A model generated the notes under the pieces. It was not told the DNA's origin. It worked only from the letters and a program-made list of their open reading frames with translations, and did not search any database. A stretch of DNA of 64,000 nucleotides. It comes from Bacteroidia bacterium (GTDB taxonomy: Bacteria; Bacteroidota; Bacteroidia; Flavobacteriales_D; Sanyastnellaceae). The position numbers and the translations under genes were made by a program. Shown in pieces: positions 43,256 through 52,528 of the stretch. Each line of letters begins with the position of its first letter. Position 1 is the first letter of the stretch. The stretch spans positions 62,001 through 126,000 of the forward strand of contig JAUICJ010000004.1 of the NCBI GenBank assembly GCA_030427925.1, read 5' to 3'.

Positions 43256-44442
43256 AGGACGCGCAACAACAGGCCCTTCAGGTAGAAGCCTTCCGGATGA
43301 CCGCCTGCGACGGGGTGGTCTGCTGGTTGGTGCAGGCGCTTCAGCACTTGAACGCTTCGTCCTGCTTGGACCGCAGCCCCGAGAACGGTTCGTTGGAAGA
43401 GGGATTCGTCCACCGCTTGGGAGCAGCTGAACGTGAACAGCAAAGAGTCCGATGGCATTCCCTTGAGGGTCATCGCATTGAGTCGTCGATACGCGTGTAC
43501 GGCAGCGTCTTTGGAATGGGCACCCTTCGCAAAGGCAGGCGGATCCAACACCACGACATCGTAATCGGCGCTGTGGCTTTTTAAGTAGTCCAACGCGTCG
43601 GCTTCAATGGAACGGTGGTTTGCATCGTTGAAATTCAGGGCCACGTTTCGGTCGCCCACTTCCAAGGCGCGAGCGGAGCTGTCTAAGCTGTGAACCACCT
43701 CTGCGCCTCCAGCCAAAGCGCTGATGCTGAATCCCCCCGTGTAGCTGAATACATTCAGCACTCGTTTGCCACGGGAGAAGGCTCCAACCCAGGCTCGGTT
43801 GTCGCGCTGATCCAAAAAGAATCCGGTTTTCTGACCGTGCACCACATCCACCTCGAACGCACAACCGTGCTCCTTGGCGAGCACCTGGTCCGGCAAAGCT
43901 CCATACAAGGTTCCATCCGCGTGGTTCACATTGTGATGACGGGCCAGCACATTCGCGCTCTTGTCGTAAATCGCAGTCAATTCAGTCCCAAGGGCGGCCA
44001 CCAAAGCGTCCACTATGGCGGTGCGTTCGGCCAACATCCCCAACGTGTGCAGTTGCATCACCGCCACCCCGGCATACCAATCGACGATCAAACCAGGAAG
44101 CCCGTCTCCTTCACCATGGACCAGTCGGCATGAATTGGTTGCTTCTCCATGGAACAATCCGAGGCGCTTCCTCAATGCGATGGCTTGTTCCAGCCGGCCG
44201 TCCCAAAAACCCAAGGAAGGTTCGTCAACCTCGAATTCGAGCAGTCGGACGGCGATGGATTGATCCTTTGTGTAGTGCCCCCAGCCCATCCACCGCCCGG
44301 TCGCCGTGCGAACAGCGACTCGGTCCCCGGTTTTGGGCCGTCCGTGTCGGGATTGAATGGCACCACTGAAAACCCAAGGATGGCGGCGTTCGATGCTCGC
44401 TTCTTTTTCGGGCTTCAAAATGACGTATGCGGGAAGGGGCAT
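43252..44442 (-). CDS. 23S rRNA cytosine C5-methyltransferase (RlmI-like, PUA plus Rossmann)
   Basis: A 396-aa enzyme. The N-terminal PUA domain (~1-75) begins VILKPEKEASIERRHPWVFS. The middle EEHEE-like region has LVHGEGDGLPGLIVDWY. The SAM domain shows VLNVFSYTGGFSI (motif I), the catalytic VVLDPPAFAKG (motif IV) and FTFSCSQAVDE (motif VI with the catalytic Cys). This matches RlmI (C1962 of 23S rRNA in E. coli). Start ATG 44442 gives the usual PUA start; in-frame codons upstream overlap the recQ end. It lies 32 nt after recQ. Confidence 0.93.
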   Translation of the reverse strand: MPLPAYVILKPEKEASIERRHPWVFSGAIQSRHGRPKTGDRVAVRTATGRWMGWGHYTKDQSIAVRLLEFEVDEPSLGFWDGRLEQAIALRKRLGLFHGEATNSCRLVHGEGDGLPGLIVDWYAGVAVMQLHTLGMLAERTAIVDALVAALGTELTAIYDKSANVLARHHNVNHADGTLYGALPDQVLAKEHGCAFEVDVVHGQKTGFFLDQRDNRAWVGAFSRGKRVLNVFSYTGGFSISALAGGAEVVHSLDSSARALEVGDRNVALNFNDANHRSIEADALDYLKSHSADYDVVVLDPPAFAKGAHSKDAAVHAYRRLNAMTLKGMPSDSLLFTFSCSQAVDESLFQRTVLGAAVQAGRSVQVLKRLHQPADHPVAGGHPEGFYLKGLLLRVL

Positions 44443-44474
44443 GGTGAGGATTTGCGCGAAAATAGGGAGATAAG

Positions 44475-46367
44475 TTACCGCGTCAAGAAAACGCGGCTGC
44501 CTTGGGAGTAGAGCAGTCCTTCTTCCCGCAACGTTCGGAGGGCCTGAATGCCACAATCTCGCATCAACGGAGGAATCCGCTCCATCAACTCATGTCCGTC
44601 AACGCCCTCGTCAGGGATGTTGTTCCGGGCCCATTCAGCACCATTCCACTCTTGACAGGCGCACCGATCGCATGTACCGCACGGGCCGTTTTCATGAAGC
44701 GTTCCGAAATACGCATCGAGGAACGTGGCGCGGCAAGCGGGGGCTTCGATGTAGTCCTTCATCGCCTGCCATTTCGATTGCAAGTGCGCCTGACGCTCCG
44801 AATAAATGGATTTCGGCAGTGCCAAACGCTCTGCTGCCATTCGAGGCATCAGCCACCGGATGCGCAGTCCCGAGGCCGCAGGTTTCCACTCGCCAATGCC
44901 CATGCGGTCCCAACGCTCCATCCACCCGATGACCTCTTGAACGGGACGGTGATGTTGTTGGGCCCATGCTGTGGGGTCAAACGCCACCCCAGAGAGGGCC
45001 TGTGGGGAGCGCCTCAGGCGATCAAGCAGTTCCCATCCCCAGGCCCGTTCTTCAATCCAAGCCGCACACTGTGCCTGGGTCGCGAGCTGCACCCAAGTTC
45101 CCGCCGGGTGCTCCGTTCGTTCGCGCACTTCAATGAATTGCGCCGCTGCGAGCAGGGCCAAAGCCGCATGGACCGCTCTTCCGGAAACGCCTTTTTCCTG
45201 CGCCCAGGCTTGCGGCGAAAATCGCATGGCTTCGTCGGGATGGTCGCCAACGGCTACTCGGCCTGCGTTGGCCAAGCCTTGGTACACCGAACGCACGAAG
45301 GATTCCGACGGGAAGCGCTGTTCGATTCGTTCTTCCGTCTCCTTCACAAGTGCCGCATCAGGAAACAGGATGCATTCACTTGGCAGGCCGTCCCTTCCCG
45401 CTCTTCCCGCTTCTTGAACATAGGATTCCAAATCGGCAGGGATGTGCGCGTGGTAGACCCACCGGACATCGGGTTTGTCAATGCCCATGCCAAATGCACT
45501 GGTGCACGCCATGACCCGCAATTCGCCCGCAATCCAACGTCGCTGGCGGTCCGCTTTCAACTTGCCATCCAAGCCCGCGTGGTAGGCCTCCGCGGAAATG
45601 CCCGCACGCTTCAACCGGTCAGCCCATCGCTCCGCAGCGATGCGGGTGCCGACATAAACCAAGCCCGTTCCTGAGGCCTTCATGGCGGATTCGATCAACG
45701 TGGCCGCAGCGTCCCGGCTCGCGCAAACCCCGTAATGCAAGTTCGGACGGCGCATGTTGCTTCGGTGCTTGGCGGGCGACTTGAGTTGGAGCTGCACGGC
45801 AATGTCATCGAAGACTTCGGCCGTAGCAGTGGCCGTGAATGCTCCCCAAACCGCATGGGGCTTGTGCGAACGCAGCGTCGCAAGGTCGCGATAGGCCGGT
45901 CGGAAGTCGTGCCCCCATTGGGAAATGCAGTGGGCTTCGTCGATCGCCACGGTTTGGATCGGCATCCGGTCCAATCGAGCGAGGAACGCCTCGGACTTGA
46001 GCCGTTCCGGACTGACGTACAAGAACTGCAGCGCTCCGACCGCCGCGTTCTCCAAAGCGCGTTCGGCGTCGCGCGGTCCGCCTTCAGCAGTCACGGCATC
46101 GCAGCGGATTCCCTTGGAACGCAGCCCCTCGATTTGGTCTTTCATTAGGGCGATCAAAGGGGAAATGACCAAGCAAAGTCCGCCGCGATAAAGCCCGGGC
46201 ACTTGGTAGCAAACCGTCTTGCCCCCTCCGGTGGGAAGGATGGCGAGGACGTCGCGACCTGCACACAAATCCCGCACCGGTCCTTGTTGGAAGTCCCGGA
46301 AGGTCCGGAATCCCCAATAGCGGTACAAGATGTCCTCAGGGGTGGACTGCGTGTTGAAGGTGTTCAT
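44475..46367 (-). CDS. recQ: ATP-dependent DNA helicase RecQ family
   Basis: 3'-5' superfamily 2 DNA helicase for recombination and fork repair. The 630 aa from the ATG at 46367 show the N-terminal motif 0 FRTFRDFQQGPV, Walker A PTGGGKT, the DEAH box with the aromatic loop AIDEAHCISQWGHDFRP, and motif VI HAGRAGRDG-like QEAGRAGRDGLPSE. The zinc-binding RecQ-Ct has CRATFLDAY...CGTCDRC. There is no HRDC domain, typical of the short Bacteroidota form. The gene is divergent from tpiA, 37 bp apart. Confidence 0.93.
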   Translation of the reverse strand: MNTFNTQSTPEDILYRYWGFRTFRDFQQGPVRDLCAGRDVLAILPTGGGKTVCYQVPGLYRGGLCLVISPLIALMKDQIEGLRSKGIRCDAVTAEGGPRDAERALENAAVGALQFLYVSPERLKSEAFLARLDRMPIQTVAIDEAHCISQWGHDFRPAYRDLATLRSHKPHAVWGAFTATATAEVFDDIAVQLQLKSPAKHRSNMRRPNLHYGVCASRDAAATLIESAMKASGTGLVYVGTRIAAERWADRLKRAGISAEAYHAGLDGKLKADRQRRWIAGELRVMACTSAFGMGIDKPDVRWVYHAHIPADLESYVQEAGRAGRDGLPSECILFPDAALVKETEERIEQRFPSESFVRSVYQGLANAGRVAVGDHPDEAMRFSPQAWAQEKGVSGRAVHAALALLAAAQFIEVRERTEHPAGTWVQLATQAQCAAWIEERAWGWELLDRLRRSPQALSGVAFDPTAWAQQHHRPVQEVIGWMERWDRMGIGEWKPAASGLRIRWLMPRMAAERLALPKSIYSERQAHLQSKWQAMKDYIEAPACRATFLDAYFGTLHENGPCGTCDRCACQEWNGAEWARNNIPDEGVDGHELMERIPPLMRDCGIQALRTLREEGLLYSQGSRVFLTR

Positions 46368-46404
46368 GGATGCCCGAAATTTGTCCCAAATCAAGACAAA
46401 GGTC

Positions 46405-47166
46405 ATGCGCAACATCGTAGCTGGAAACTGGAAGAGCAACAAATTGATGAACGAGGCCCGGGAATTCACGGACGCCTTTCTTCCTGCACTTGATGAATTG
46501 AATGGAACCACCGAGGTGTACATCGCACCACCGGCACCCTACCTCGCAGCGCTCACGCCCTCGGCATCCGGCCGACTGCAATGGGCCTCGCAGCAATGCA
46601 GCGCACACGGGGCGGGCGCTTACACGGGAGAATTCACTGCTGAAATGGTGCGGAGTGCAGGTGCACAGGGAGTGCTCATTGGGCATTCCGAACGCCGCGA
46701 AGGGTTCGGAGAATCGGAAGAAGCCGTTCGGGCGAAGGTTCAGCACGCGTTGAAGGCCGGATTGCGGGTCTTCCTGTGTTGTGGAGAATCCCTCGAACAG
46801 CGGGAGGCGGGCCAACCTGAGCGCGTGATTTTCGCTCAACTCGAATCGGCGTTGGACGGAGTCAGCGACACCTCAGATTTGGTGATCGCTTACGAGCCCA
46901 TCTGGGCCATCGGCACGGGCAGGACGGCTTCATCGGAACAGGCTCAAGACATGCACCAGTCCATTCGCGGCTGGTTAGCGGAGCGATTTGGTGCTCCCGT
47001 TGCCGCCGGGATTCCGATCCTCTACGGTGGTTCCTGCAAACCATCGAACGCAGAAGAACTCTTCAGCCAGCCTGACGTGAACGGGGGATTGATCGGTGGA
47101 GCGAGCTTGAATGTGGAGGACTTTTTGGAACTGGTGCGCATTGCCGATGCGGTTTCCGCTTCGTGA
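46405..47166 (+). CDS. tpiA: Triosephosphate isomerase
   Basis: Interconverts DHAP and glyceraldehyde 3-phosphate in glycolysis. The 253-aa TIM barrel has AGNWKSN with the catalytic Lys, LIGHSERRE with the catalytic His, AYEPIWAIGTG with the catalytic Glu, and the phosphate-binding ILYGGSCKPSNAEELFSQPD and GGLIGGASL. Start ATG 46405 gives MRNIVAGNWK. It is followed 66 nt later by prmA; the tpiA-prmA order is seen in other Flavobacteriia. Confidence 0.97.
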   Translation: MRNIVAGNWKSNKLMNEAREFTDAFLPALDELNGTTEVYIAPPAPYLAALTPSASGRLQWASQQCSAHGAGAYTGEFTAEMVRSAGAQGVLIGHSERREGFGESEEAVRAKVQHALKAGLRVFLCCGESLEQREAGQPERVIFAQLESALDGVSDTSDLVIAYEPIWAIGTGRTASSEQAQDMHQSIRGWLAERFGAPVAAGIPILYGGSCKPSNAEELFSQPDVNGGLIGGASLNVEDFLELVRIADAVSAS

Positions 47167-47220
47167 ATAACATTTAAGAACTCTTCCGAATCGCCTGAAG
47201 TTCTGCGCGAGTGAGCGGAG

Positions 47221-47229
47221 TAACTTCGG
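47221..47229 (+). promoter_or_regulatory. prmA promoter -7-like box (TAACTTCGG)
   Basis: TAACTTCGG ends 3 nt before the prmA ATG at 47233. It resembles the TTCG variant before gldFG. Confidence 0.4.
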
Positions 47230-47232
47230 ATT

Positions 47233-48093
47233 ATGAATGCGTTTCTGAAGTTGGATTTGGCGTTGACGCCAGCCCAGCCTGCGGCGGATGTTGCCGTGGC
47301 GTGGTTGAGCGAAATCGGGTTCGATGTCTTCGAGCCGAATGAACGGGGATTGGTGGCCCATGCCACATGGGATGGCGTGAACCGCGAGGATTTGGCAGGG
47401 GTGTTGGATCGGTTGCGCAACATGCCGGAATTGGACGAATTGGTGGACCAAATCGAGCGCATCGAAGCCACGAATTGGAACGCCGCATGGGAGGCCGATT
47501 ACGAGCCGATTGACGTGGAGGGCCTTGCGCACATGCGCGCGCCCTTCCACGCAGCACCTGAAAGCGGTTTGGACCTCATCATCCAGCCGCAGATGTCTTT
47601 CGGAACCGGACACCACGCGACGACCTGGCAGATGCTCCGCTACTTGCTCGATCAACCGGTTCAAGGGACAAGCATCCTCGACATGGGATGCGGAACCGGT
47701 GTTTTGGCCATCGCGGCGAAGCGCCTCGGAGCCCACAAGGTCGTCGCCATTGACATCGACGAATGGAGCGTGTCGAATACCCGAAGCAACGCCTTATTGA
47801 ACGGCATCGAGCCGAATGAGGCGTTTTCCATTGAACACGGCGATGCCCAGCTGTTGAACGGGAGGCCGGAGGCGTTCGACGGACTGCTCGCGAACATCAA
47901 CCGCAACATCCTCCTTGCGGATTGGGCGGCCTACGATGCCGTGTTGAAGCCCGGGGGATGGGCCTTGATGAGCGGTTTTTTCCCTGCCGACGTGCTGCGG
48001 TTGTCGGAGGAGGCTGCGCGGCATGGATGGGAGCTCGTTCAGCAGTGGGAGCGAGAGGGGTGGGCGTGTTTGCACTGGAAAAAGGCCCGTTGA
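47233..48093 (+). CDS. prmA: Ribosomal protein L11 methyltransferase
   Basis: Trimethylates lysines and the N-terminus of L11. 286 aa. The N-terminal substrate-recognition alpha/beta domain spans ~1-95. The family motif MSFGTGHHATT is followed by the SAM motif LDMGCGTGVLAIAAKRLGA, VVAIDIDEWSV (motif II) and LLANINRNILL (motif IV). Length and motif order are normal. The stop is one base from the next gene's start (TGACATG), so the large unknown gene is almost certainly co-transcribed. Confidence 0.94.
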   Translation: MNAFLKLDLALTPAQPAADVAVAWLSEIGFDVFEPNERGLVAHATWDGVNREDLAGVLDRLRNMPELDELVDQIERIEATNWNAAWEADYEPIDVEGLAHMRAPFHAAPESGLDLIIQPQMSFGTGHHATTWQMLRYLLDQPVQGTSILDMGCGTGVLAIAAKRLGAHKVVAIDIDEWSVSNTRSNALLNGIEPNEAFSIEHGDAQLLNGRPEAFDGLLANINRNILLADWAAYDAVLKPGGWALMSGFFPADVLRLSEEAARHGWELVQQWEREGWACLHWKKAR

Positions 48094-48094
48094 C

Positions 48095-51000
48095 ATGAGG
48101 AAGGTGCTCTTGATGGCGCTGCTTTCCGCTTTTTCGGCGGTGTTGTGGAGCCAAACCGAAGCCCAAGCCGAGGCCTTGTTCTCGTCCATCGAAGAGTGGG
48201 CTGGAGACCAAAGCGACGAGCAAGTCAAGTGGTTGAAGAAATCATTCAAGCCGTGGTTGCTTGACGGCGTTTGGCGCACAGGCCAAATCGACACCCTGAT
48301 CGCAACCACCGACCGCATGCGCAAAGACCGCCTGCCGTTTCCGACGGCAGGACGGGGATACCTCGAGGCTGCGCAGGTGCTCATGAACCGAAATGACACG
48401 CTGCTCTGGGAACCTTGGCACGCGTTCATTGAAGCACTCGAGAGCAAACGATCTTGGAAGAAAGGAGAGTCCGCTTTTTTAGCGGTCTCGCCCAAGCTGT
48501 TCGAACGCGGAACGATTGCAGACGACGGCCACACCGAATGGCGCATGGACGGAGCGCTGCCCCGTTTCGAATGGGACAGCGTTCCCCTCGTGCGCTTCAT
48601 CCAGGGCGATCTCATCGGCACGGGTCGTGGCGATCGCGCGACGATCCTCGGCACGGAAGGGGTGTGGGACGTTACCCGGGAGCGATTTCAAGGCGGAGCG
48701 GGGCGTGTGACGTGGGCCGGAACCACGTTGGACAGCACCCGCACGTATGCCGAATTCGAAGCGTTCGAGCTGCGGCTGGACGGAAATTCGCTGCAAATCC
48801 CCGGGGCGTTGTTTTACAGCGATTTGGTCCCCGATGCCCTCCCTGGAAAGCTCACTGTGAAGCTGCAATCCAATGCCACTCCGGAGAGCAAAGACTACCC
48901 GCGATTTGAAACGGATGCCAATGTGCTGACCATTGAAGGCATTTCACCCGGGGTGAATTACACAGGGGGCATCACGATTTCCGGTTCTCGGCTGCAGGGA
49001 ACGGGAACGGTGGAGGACCGGGCTCAGCTGGAAATCCTGCACGAAGACACCATCCTGTTTCGCATTGAGGCGCTGACTTACCTGTTCACGGATCGGGGCA
49101 TCTCGGCGGAGAAAAGCGCGGCGATGCTGTTTTACAAACAGGACACCATTTACCACCCTGAATGCCAATTTCGGTTGGACCATGCAACGGGTCGGTTGAG
49201 CTTGAGTCGAACGGAGGAGGGCTTGAGTCGCCAGCCGTTCAAGGACTCGTACCACGATTTGGAAATGGACGTCGAGGCGCTGCAATGGGTAATCGGGAGC
49301 ACGAGCATCGTGCTGGGAGGCATTCCTGGGGCGACGAATCGAACAGCCACTTTTGCCAGCACCAACTACTTCAAGCGCGAGGCGTTTCAGGCGATTCAAG
49401 GAATGGCCGACCGGCATCCCCTGCAGTTGCTGGTGCAGTTTGAACGGGAAACGGGGCGTTCTGCGTTCACGACCTTGGATTTTGCGCAATTCATTCGCTT
49501 GAATGAACTGTCAACGCGCATCTTGCTCATTGATTTGGCCAATCAAGGCTTCCTCCAAATGGACCTTGAAACCTTGGAGTGCACCATCGAACCGAAGGCC
49601 TTGAACTTCCTCCAATACGCAGCGGGCAGAAAAGATTACGACGTCATCCGGTTCGTTTCCCAGTCCCCGGACGGCGTGAACGGGAAATTGAGTTTGCTCA
49701 ACGGTCGGTTGGCGCTTGACGGCGTGATGCCGTTTCAAGTCAGCGATTCGCAGGACGTGCGCATTCTTCCTGAGCGAGGCCAAATTGTGATCGGCGAAAA
49801 CCGCGCCCTCGCGTTCGACGGGCGGGTGTTGGCTGGGAATTTGGAACTCATTGGTCAGGGATTTGGCTTCGACTACGAAGAGTTTCAGATCACCCTCAGT
49901 CAGGTGGAGGAAATCAAATTAAAGGTCGATGATCCGAGTGAACGAGATCGCTACGGCCGCCCGGTGAAACGCCCGGTTCAGTCTTCGCTGCGCGAGGTGA
50001 CGGGCACGTTGAAAATTGACGACCCGAGGAACCGATCCGGAATGCGGTCGAGGCAGTTCACGCAATACCCCGTCTTGACGAGCAAGGAAACGTCCTTTGT
50101 TTATTACGACGAGCAACGGATTCAAGGCGGAGCCTACGACCGCGACCGGTTCTACTTCGCCGTCGAACCGTTCACCATGAACAACTTGGATCGGTTTGCG
50201 CCGGAGGACTTGGCCTTCCGCGGAACCTTGGTCAGTGCGGGCATTTTGCCGGATTTGGAGCAGCCGTTGGAATTGATGGCCGATTATTCGCTGGGCATTT
50301 CGACGGAAACCACCCGTGCGGGCAAGGAACTCTATGGCGGATTGGCGCGGTACACGGAGTCCATTCGCTTGGACTTGCAAGGGTTGCACGGTGGAGGGGT
50401 CATCGACTTCAAAACCGCGCACGCAGAAGGCGACGACTTTACGTTTCTTCCGGACGAGGCCATCGGTGTGACCAGCACGTTCTCGAACCGCAGCGATGAG
50501 GGGTTCGATGTGCCGCATTTGATGGGACGGGGAGGGGAGTTGCGGTTTGCGCCGTACGAGCACCGATTGGAATGTTCGACGGGCCGGGACTCGTTGGTGG
50601 CGTTTTACGATGGGGTCAAGTTCCGCGGGGCCCTTACATTCGTCGATTCGGGCATGTTTGCGACGGGCCAATTCAATTTCGATGAAGCCCAATTGACTTC
50701 GGAGTCCTTCCAATTGACGCAGCACCACACGTTGTCGGATTCGGCGGGCTTCCGCTTGCGGGGCATGGATGATCGGATGGCATTCCGCACGGATGCGGTG
50801 GTGGCCGATGTGAACTTCCTCGACCGCATTGGCGACTTCGAGGCGATGGCGGGTGAGTTGAAGGTGGAGTTGCCGTTGAATCAATATGAAGTGGATTTGG
50901 CGCGGTTCCGATGGTTCATGGATGTGGACCAAATCGCACTCGAATCGGATCGAAGTTTCCCCGAAGAGGGCTTGGCGAGTTCCGCGGAGACCGAACTTCC

Positions 51001-52528
51001 ATGCAACTACCTGTCCCTCCATCCCGGTCAGGACAGCCTGCGCTTCCTGAGCCCGAACTCCCGGTTCGATGTGCGTTCCGCGGACTTGGCGTGCGAAGGG
51101 GTGAAGTACCTCGATGTGGCCGATGCTCAGATTTGGCCCGATAGCGGCAAACTGATGGTGCGAAGGCTCGCCGCTCTGGATGAACTCCAGCGCGCCACGG
51201 TCATTGCCGATCGGACTTCCCGACACCACCGAATCACCAACGCTCGCCTTGACATCAAGGGAAGGCTGGACTATGGCGGCGAAGGAAATTACATCTACAA
51301 GGACGTGAACGGGTCACCGTTTGAGCTCACGTTCAGCAAGATTTTCGTGGACCGTGAACGCCACGAAACGCACGCGCAGGGTCAGGTGGTGGTGACTGAG
51401 GACTTTGCGTTGAGTCCAGCCTTTGCATACGCTGGGGCGGTGCACCTTGACGCCAGTGAGCGGCTTCTGCGGTTCGATGGCGGTGCGAAAATGATGCATC
51501 CGTGTGCGGCTTACGTGCCCGAGTGGGTGGCCTTTGATGGACGCATCGACCCGCAAGCCGTAGCCATCCCCATTGGGGAGGAGCCCCAATCCATCGATCG
51601 AACCGATCTCATCGCCGGGGTGGTGGTTTCAGGTCGGTCCCCTTACACCGCTTACCCCACGTTCATGACCGAACGCGGCGACCGCGAAGATGTGCCCTTG
51701 ATTCAGACCGAAGGAAGCATCCGATACGACGCGAAAACAAAGCGATACGTCATCTCTTCCGAGGAACGGTTCAAGGACCCCGAATCCACCTCCAATGCGT
51801 GCGAGCTGGCCGTTGACGGATGCGCATTGAGCAGCTCCGGTACCATCGACTTGCCCGTGGACTATGGTCTGCTTCAAGAGTCCATGGTGGGGACCGCCTG
51901 GGTGGATGAATCGGGGCAACTGCGATTGAAGGGCACCTTGTTTTTGGACTTCCTCTTTGACGACCGACTCCTCGAACGGATTGCGTCTCAAATCCCCATG
52001 TGGCAAGAAACGAATCCGCTCGATGTGTTCGCCTCTGGATACGATCGGGCCTTGCGCACGACCATCGGCGAAGAAGCGGCAGAAGAGGCGATTGCGGACC
52101 TCAGCTTGACCGGTCAATTCAAGCGCGTGCCGAAAGAACTGCAGCATACGATGGTGCTCAGCGGCATCGAATTCGTGTACGACCCGTCGGAAGAGTCGTT
52201 CATTTCCGAAGGCCCCTTGGGCATCGTGCTCCTGGGCGGCGAGCAAGTCTTCATGCAGATGAAGGGCAAAATGGAAATCCAGCGCATGAAAACCGGCGAC
52301 TGGATGCGGCTTTATTTGCATGGAGGCGAAGAGAATTGGTATTACTTCGACTACCGGTTGGGCACCATGAATGTGAGCACTTCGGATACGCCATTTTTCG
52401 ATATCTTGCTGGAAGTCAAGGCCAAAAACCGAACCATCAAAGAAGACGGCAAGCGCTTCGGATTCCAAGCCATGGGATCGAAGAAGCGCCGAAACGACTT
52501 CGTTGACCGGTTCAGAGAATTCGATTGA
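48095..52528 (+). CDS. Very large exported beta-rich protein, unknown family
   Basis: 1477 aa with a signal peptide (MRKVLLMALLSAFSAVLWSQ). Residues ~20-150 are helical (LFSSIEEWAGDQSDEQVKWL). From ~160 the protein is long stretches of alternating beta-strands with no recognised catalytic motif, repeats only loosely conserved, and very few Cys (one cluster near 1290-1310). No T9SS sorting domain and no C-terminal membrane helix; the tail is basic (FGFQAMGSKKRRNDFVDRFR). It could be a periplasmic scaffold or a long lipid-transfer-type beta groove of the AsmA/TamB kind, but neither is demonstrated. It follows prmA by 1 nt and overlaps fadH by 1 nt. Confidence 0.75.
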   Translation: MRKVLLMALLSAFSAVLWSQTEAQAEALFSSIEEWAGDQSDEQVKWLKKSFKPWLLDGVWRTGQIDTLIATTDRMRKDRLPFPTAGRGYLEAAQVLMNRNDTLLWEPWHAFIEALESKRSWKKGESAFLAVSPKLFERGTIADDGHTEWRMDGALPRFEWDSVPLVRFIQGDLIGTGRGDRATILGTEGVWDVTRERFQGGAGRVTWAGTTLDSTRTYAEFEAFELRLDGNSLQIPGALFYSDLVPDALPGKLTVKLQSNATPESKDYPRFETDANVLTIEGISPGVNYTGGITISGSRLQGTGTVEDRAQLEILHEDTILFRIEALTYLFTDRGISAEKSAAMLFYKQDTIYHPECQFRLDHATGRLSLSRTEEGLSRQPFKDSYHDLEMDVEALQWVIGSTSIVLGGIPGATNRTATFASTNYFKREAFQAIQGMADRHPLQLLVQFERETGRSAFTTLDFAQFIRLNELSTRILLIDLANQGFLQMDLETLECTIEPKALNFLQYAAGRKDYDVIRFVSQSPDGVNGKLSLLNGRLALDGVMPFQVSDSQDVRILPERGQIVIGENRALAFDGRVLAGNLELIGQGFGFDYEEFQITLSQVEEIKLKVDDPSERDRYGRPVKRPVQSSLREVTGTLKIDDPRNRSGMRSRQFTQYPVLTSKETSFVYYDEQRIQGGAYDRDRFYFAVEPFTMNNLDRFAPEDLAFRGTLVSAGILPDLEQPLELMADYSLGISTETTRAGKELYGGLARYTESIRLDLQGLHGGGVIDFKTAHAEGDDFTFLPDEAIGVTSTFSNRSDEGFDVPHLMGRGGELRFAPYEHRLECSTGRDSLVAFYDGVKFRGALTFVDSGMFATGQFNFDEAQLTSESFQLTQHHTLSDSAGFRLRGMDDRMAFRTDAVVADVNFLDRIGDFEAMAGELKVELPLNQYEVDLARFRWFMDVDQIALESDRSFPEEGLASSAETELPCNYLSLHPGQDSLRFLSPNSRFDVRSADLACEGVKYLDVADAQIWPDSGKLMVRRLAALDELQRATVIADRTSRHHRITNARLDIKGRLDYGGEGNYIYKDVNGSPFELTFSKIFVDRERHETHAQGQVVVTEDFALSPAFAYAGAVHLDASERLLRFDGGAKMMHPCAAYVPEWVAFDGRIDPQAVAIPIGEEPQSIDRTDLIAGVVVSGRSPYTAYPTFMTERGDREDVPLIQTEGSIRYDAKTKRYVISSEERFKDPESTSNACELAVDGCALSSSGTIDLPVDYGLLQESMVGTAWVDESGQLRLKGTLFLDFLFDDRLLERIASQIPMWQETNPLDVFASGYDRALRTTIGEEAAEEAIADLSLTGQFKRVPKELQHTMVLSGIEFVYDPSEESFISEGPLGIVLLGGEQVFMQMKGKMEIQRMKTGDWMRLYLHGGEENWYYFDYRLGTMNVSTSDTPFFDILLEVKAKNRTIKEDGKRFGFQAMGSKKRRNDFVDRFREFD

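Noticed and set aside
47167-47220. Hairpin AGAACT/AGTTCT as tpiA terminator
   Set aside because: The stem is short with a long loop and no T tract.
49919-51229. Minus-strand frame inside the 1477-aa gene
   Set aside because: The plus-strand frame is continuous with a signal peptide and operon spacing; the antisense frame is rich in Arg/His/Gln like other shadows here.
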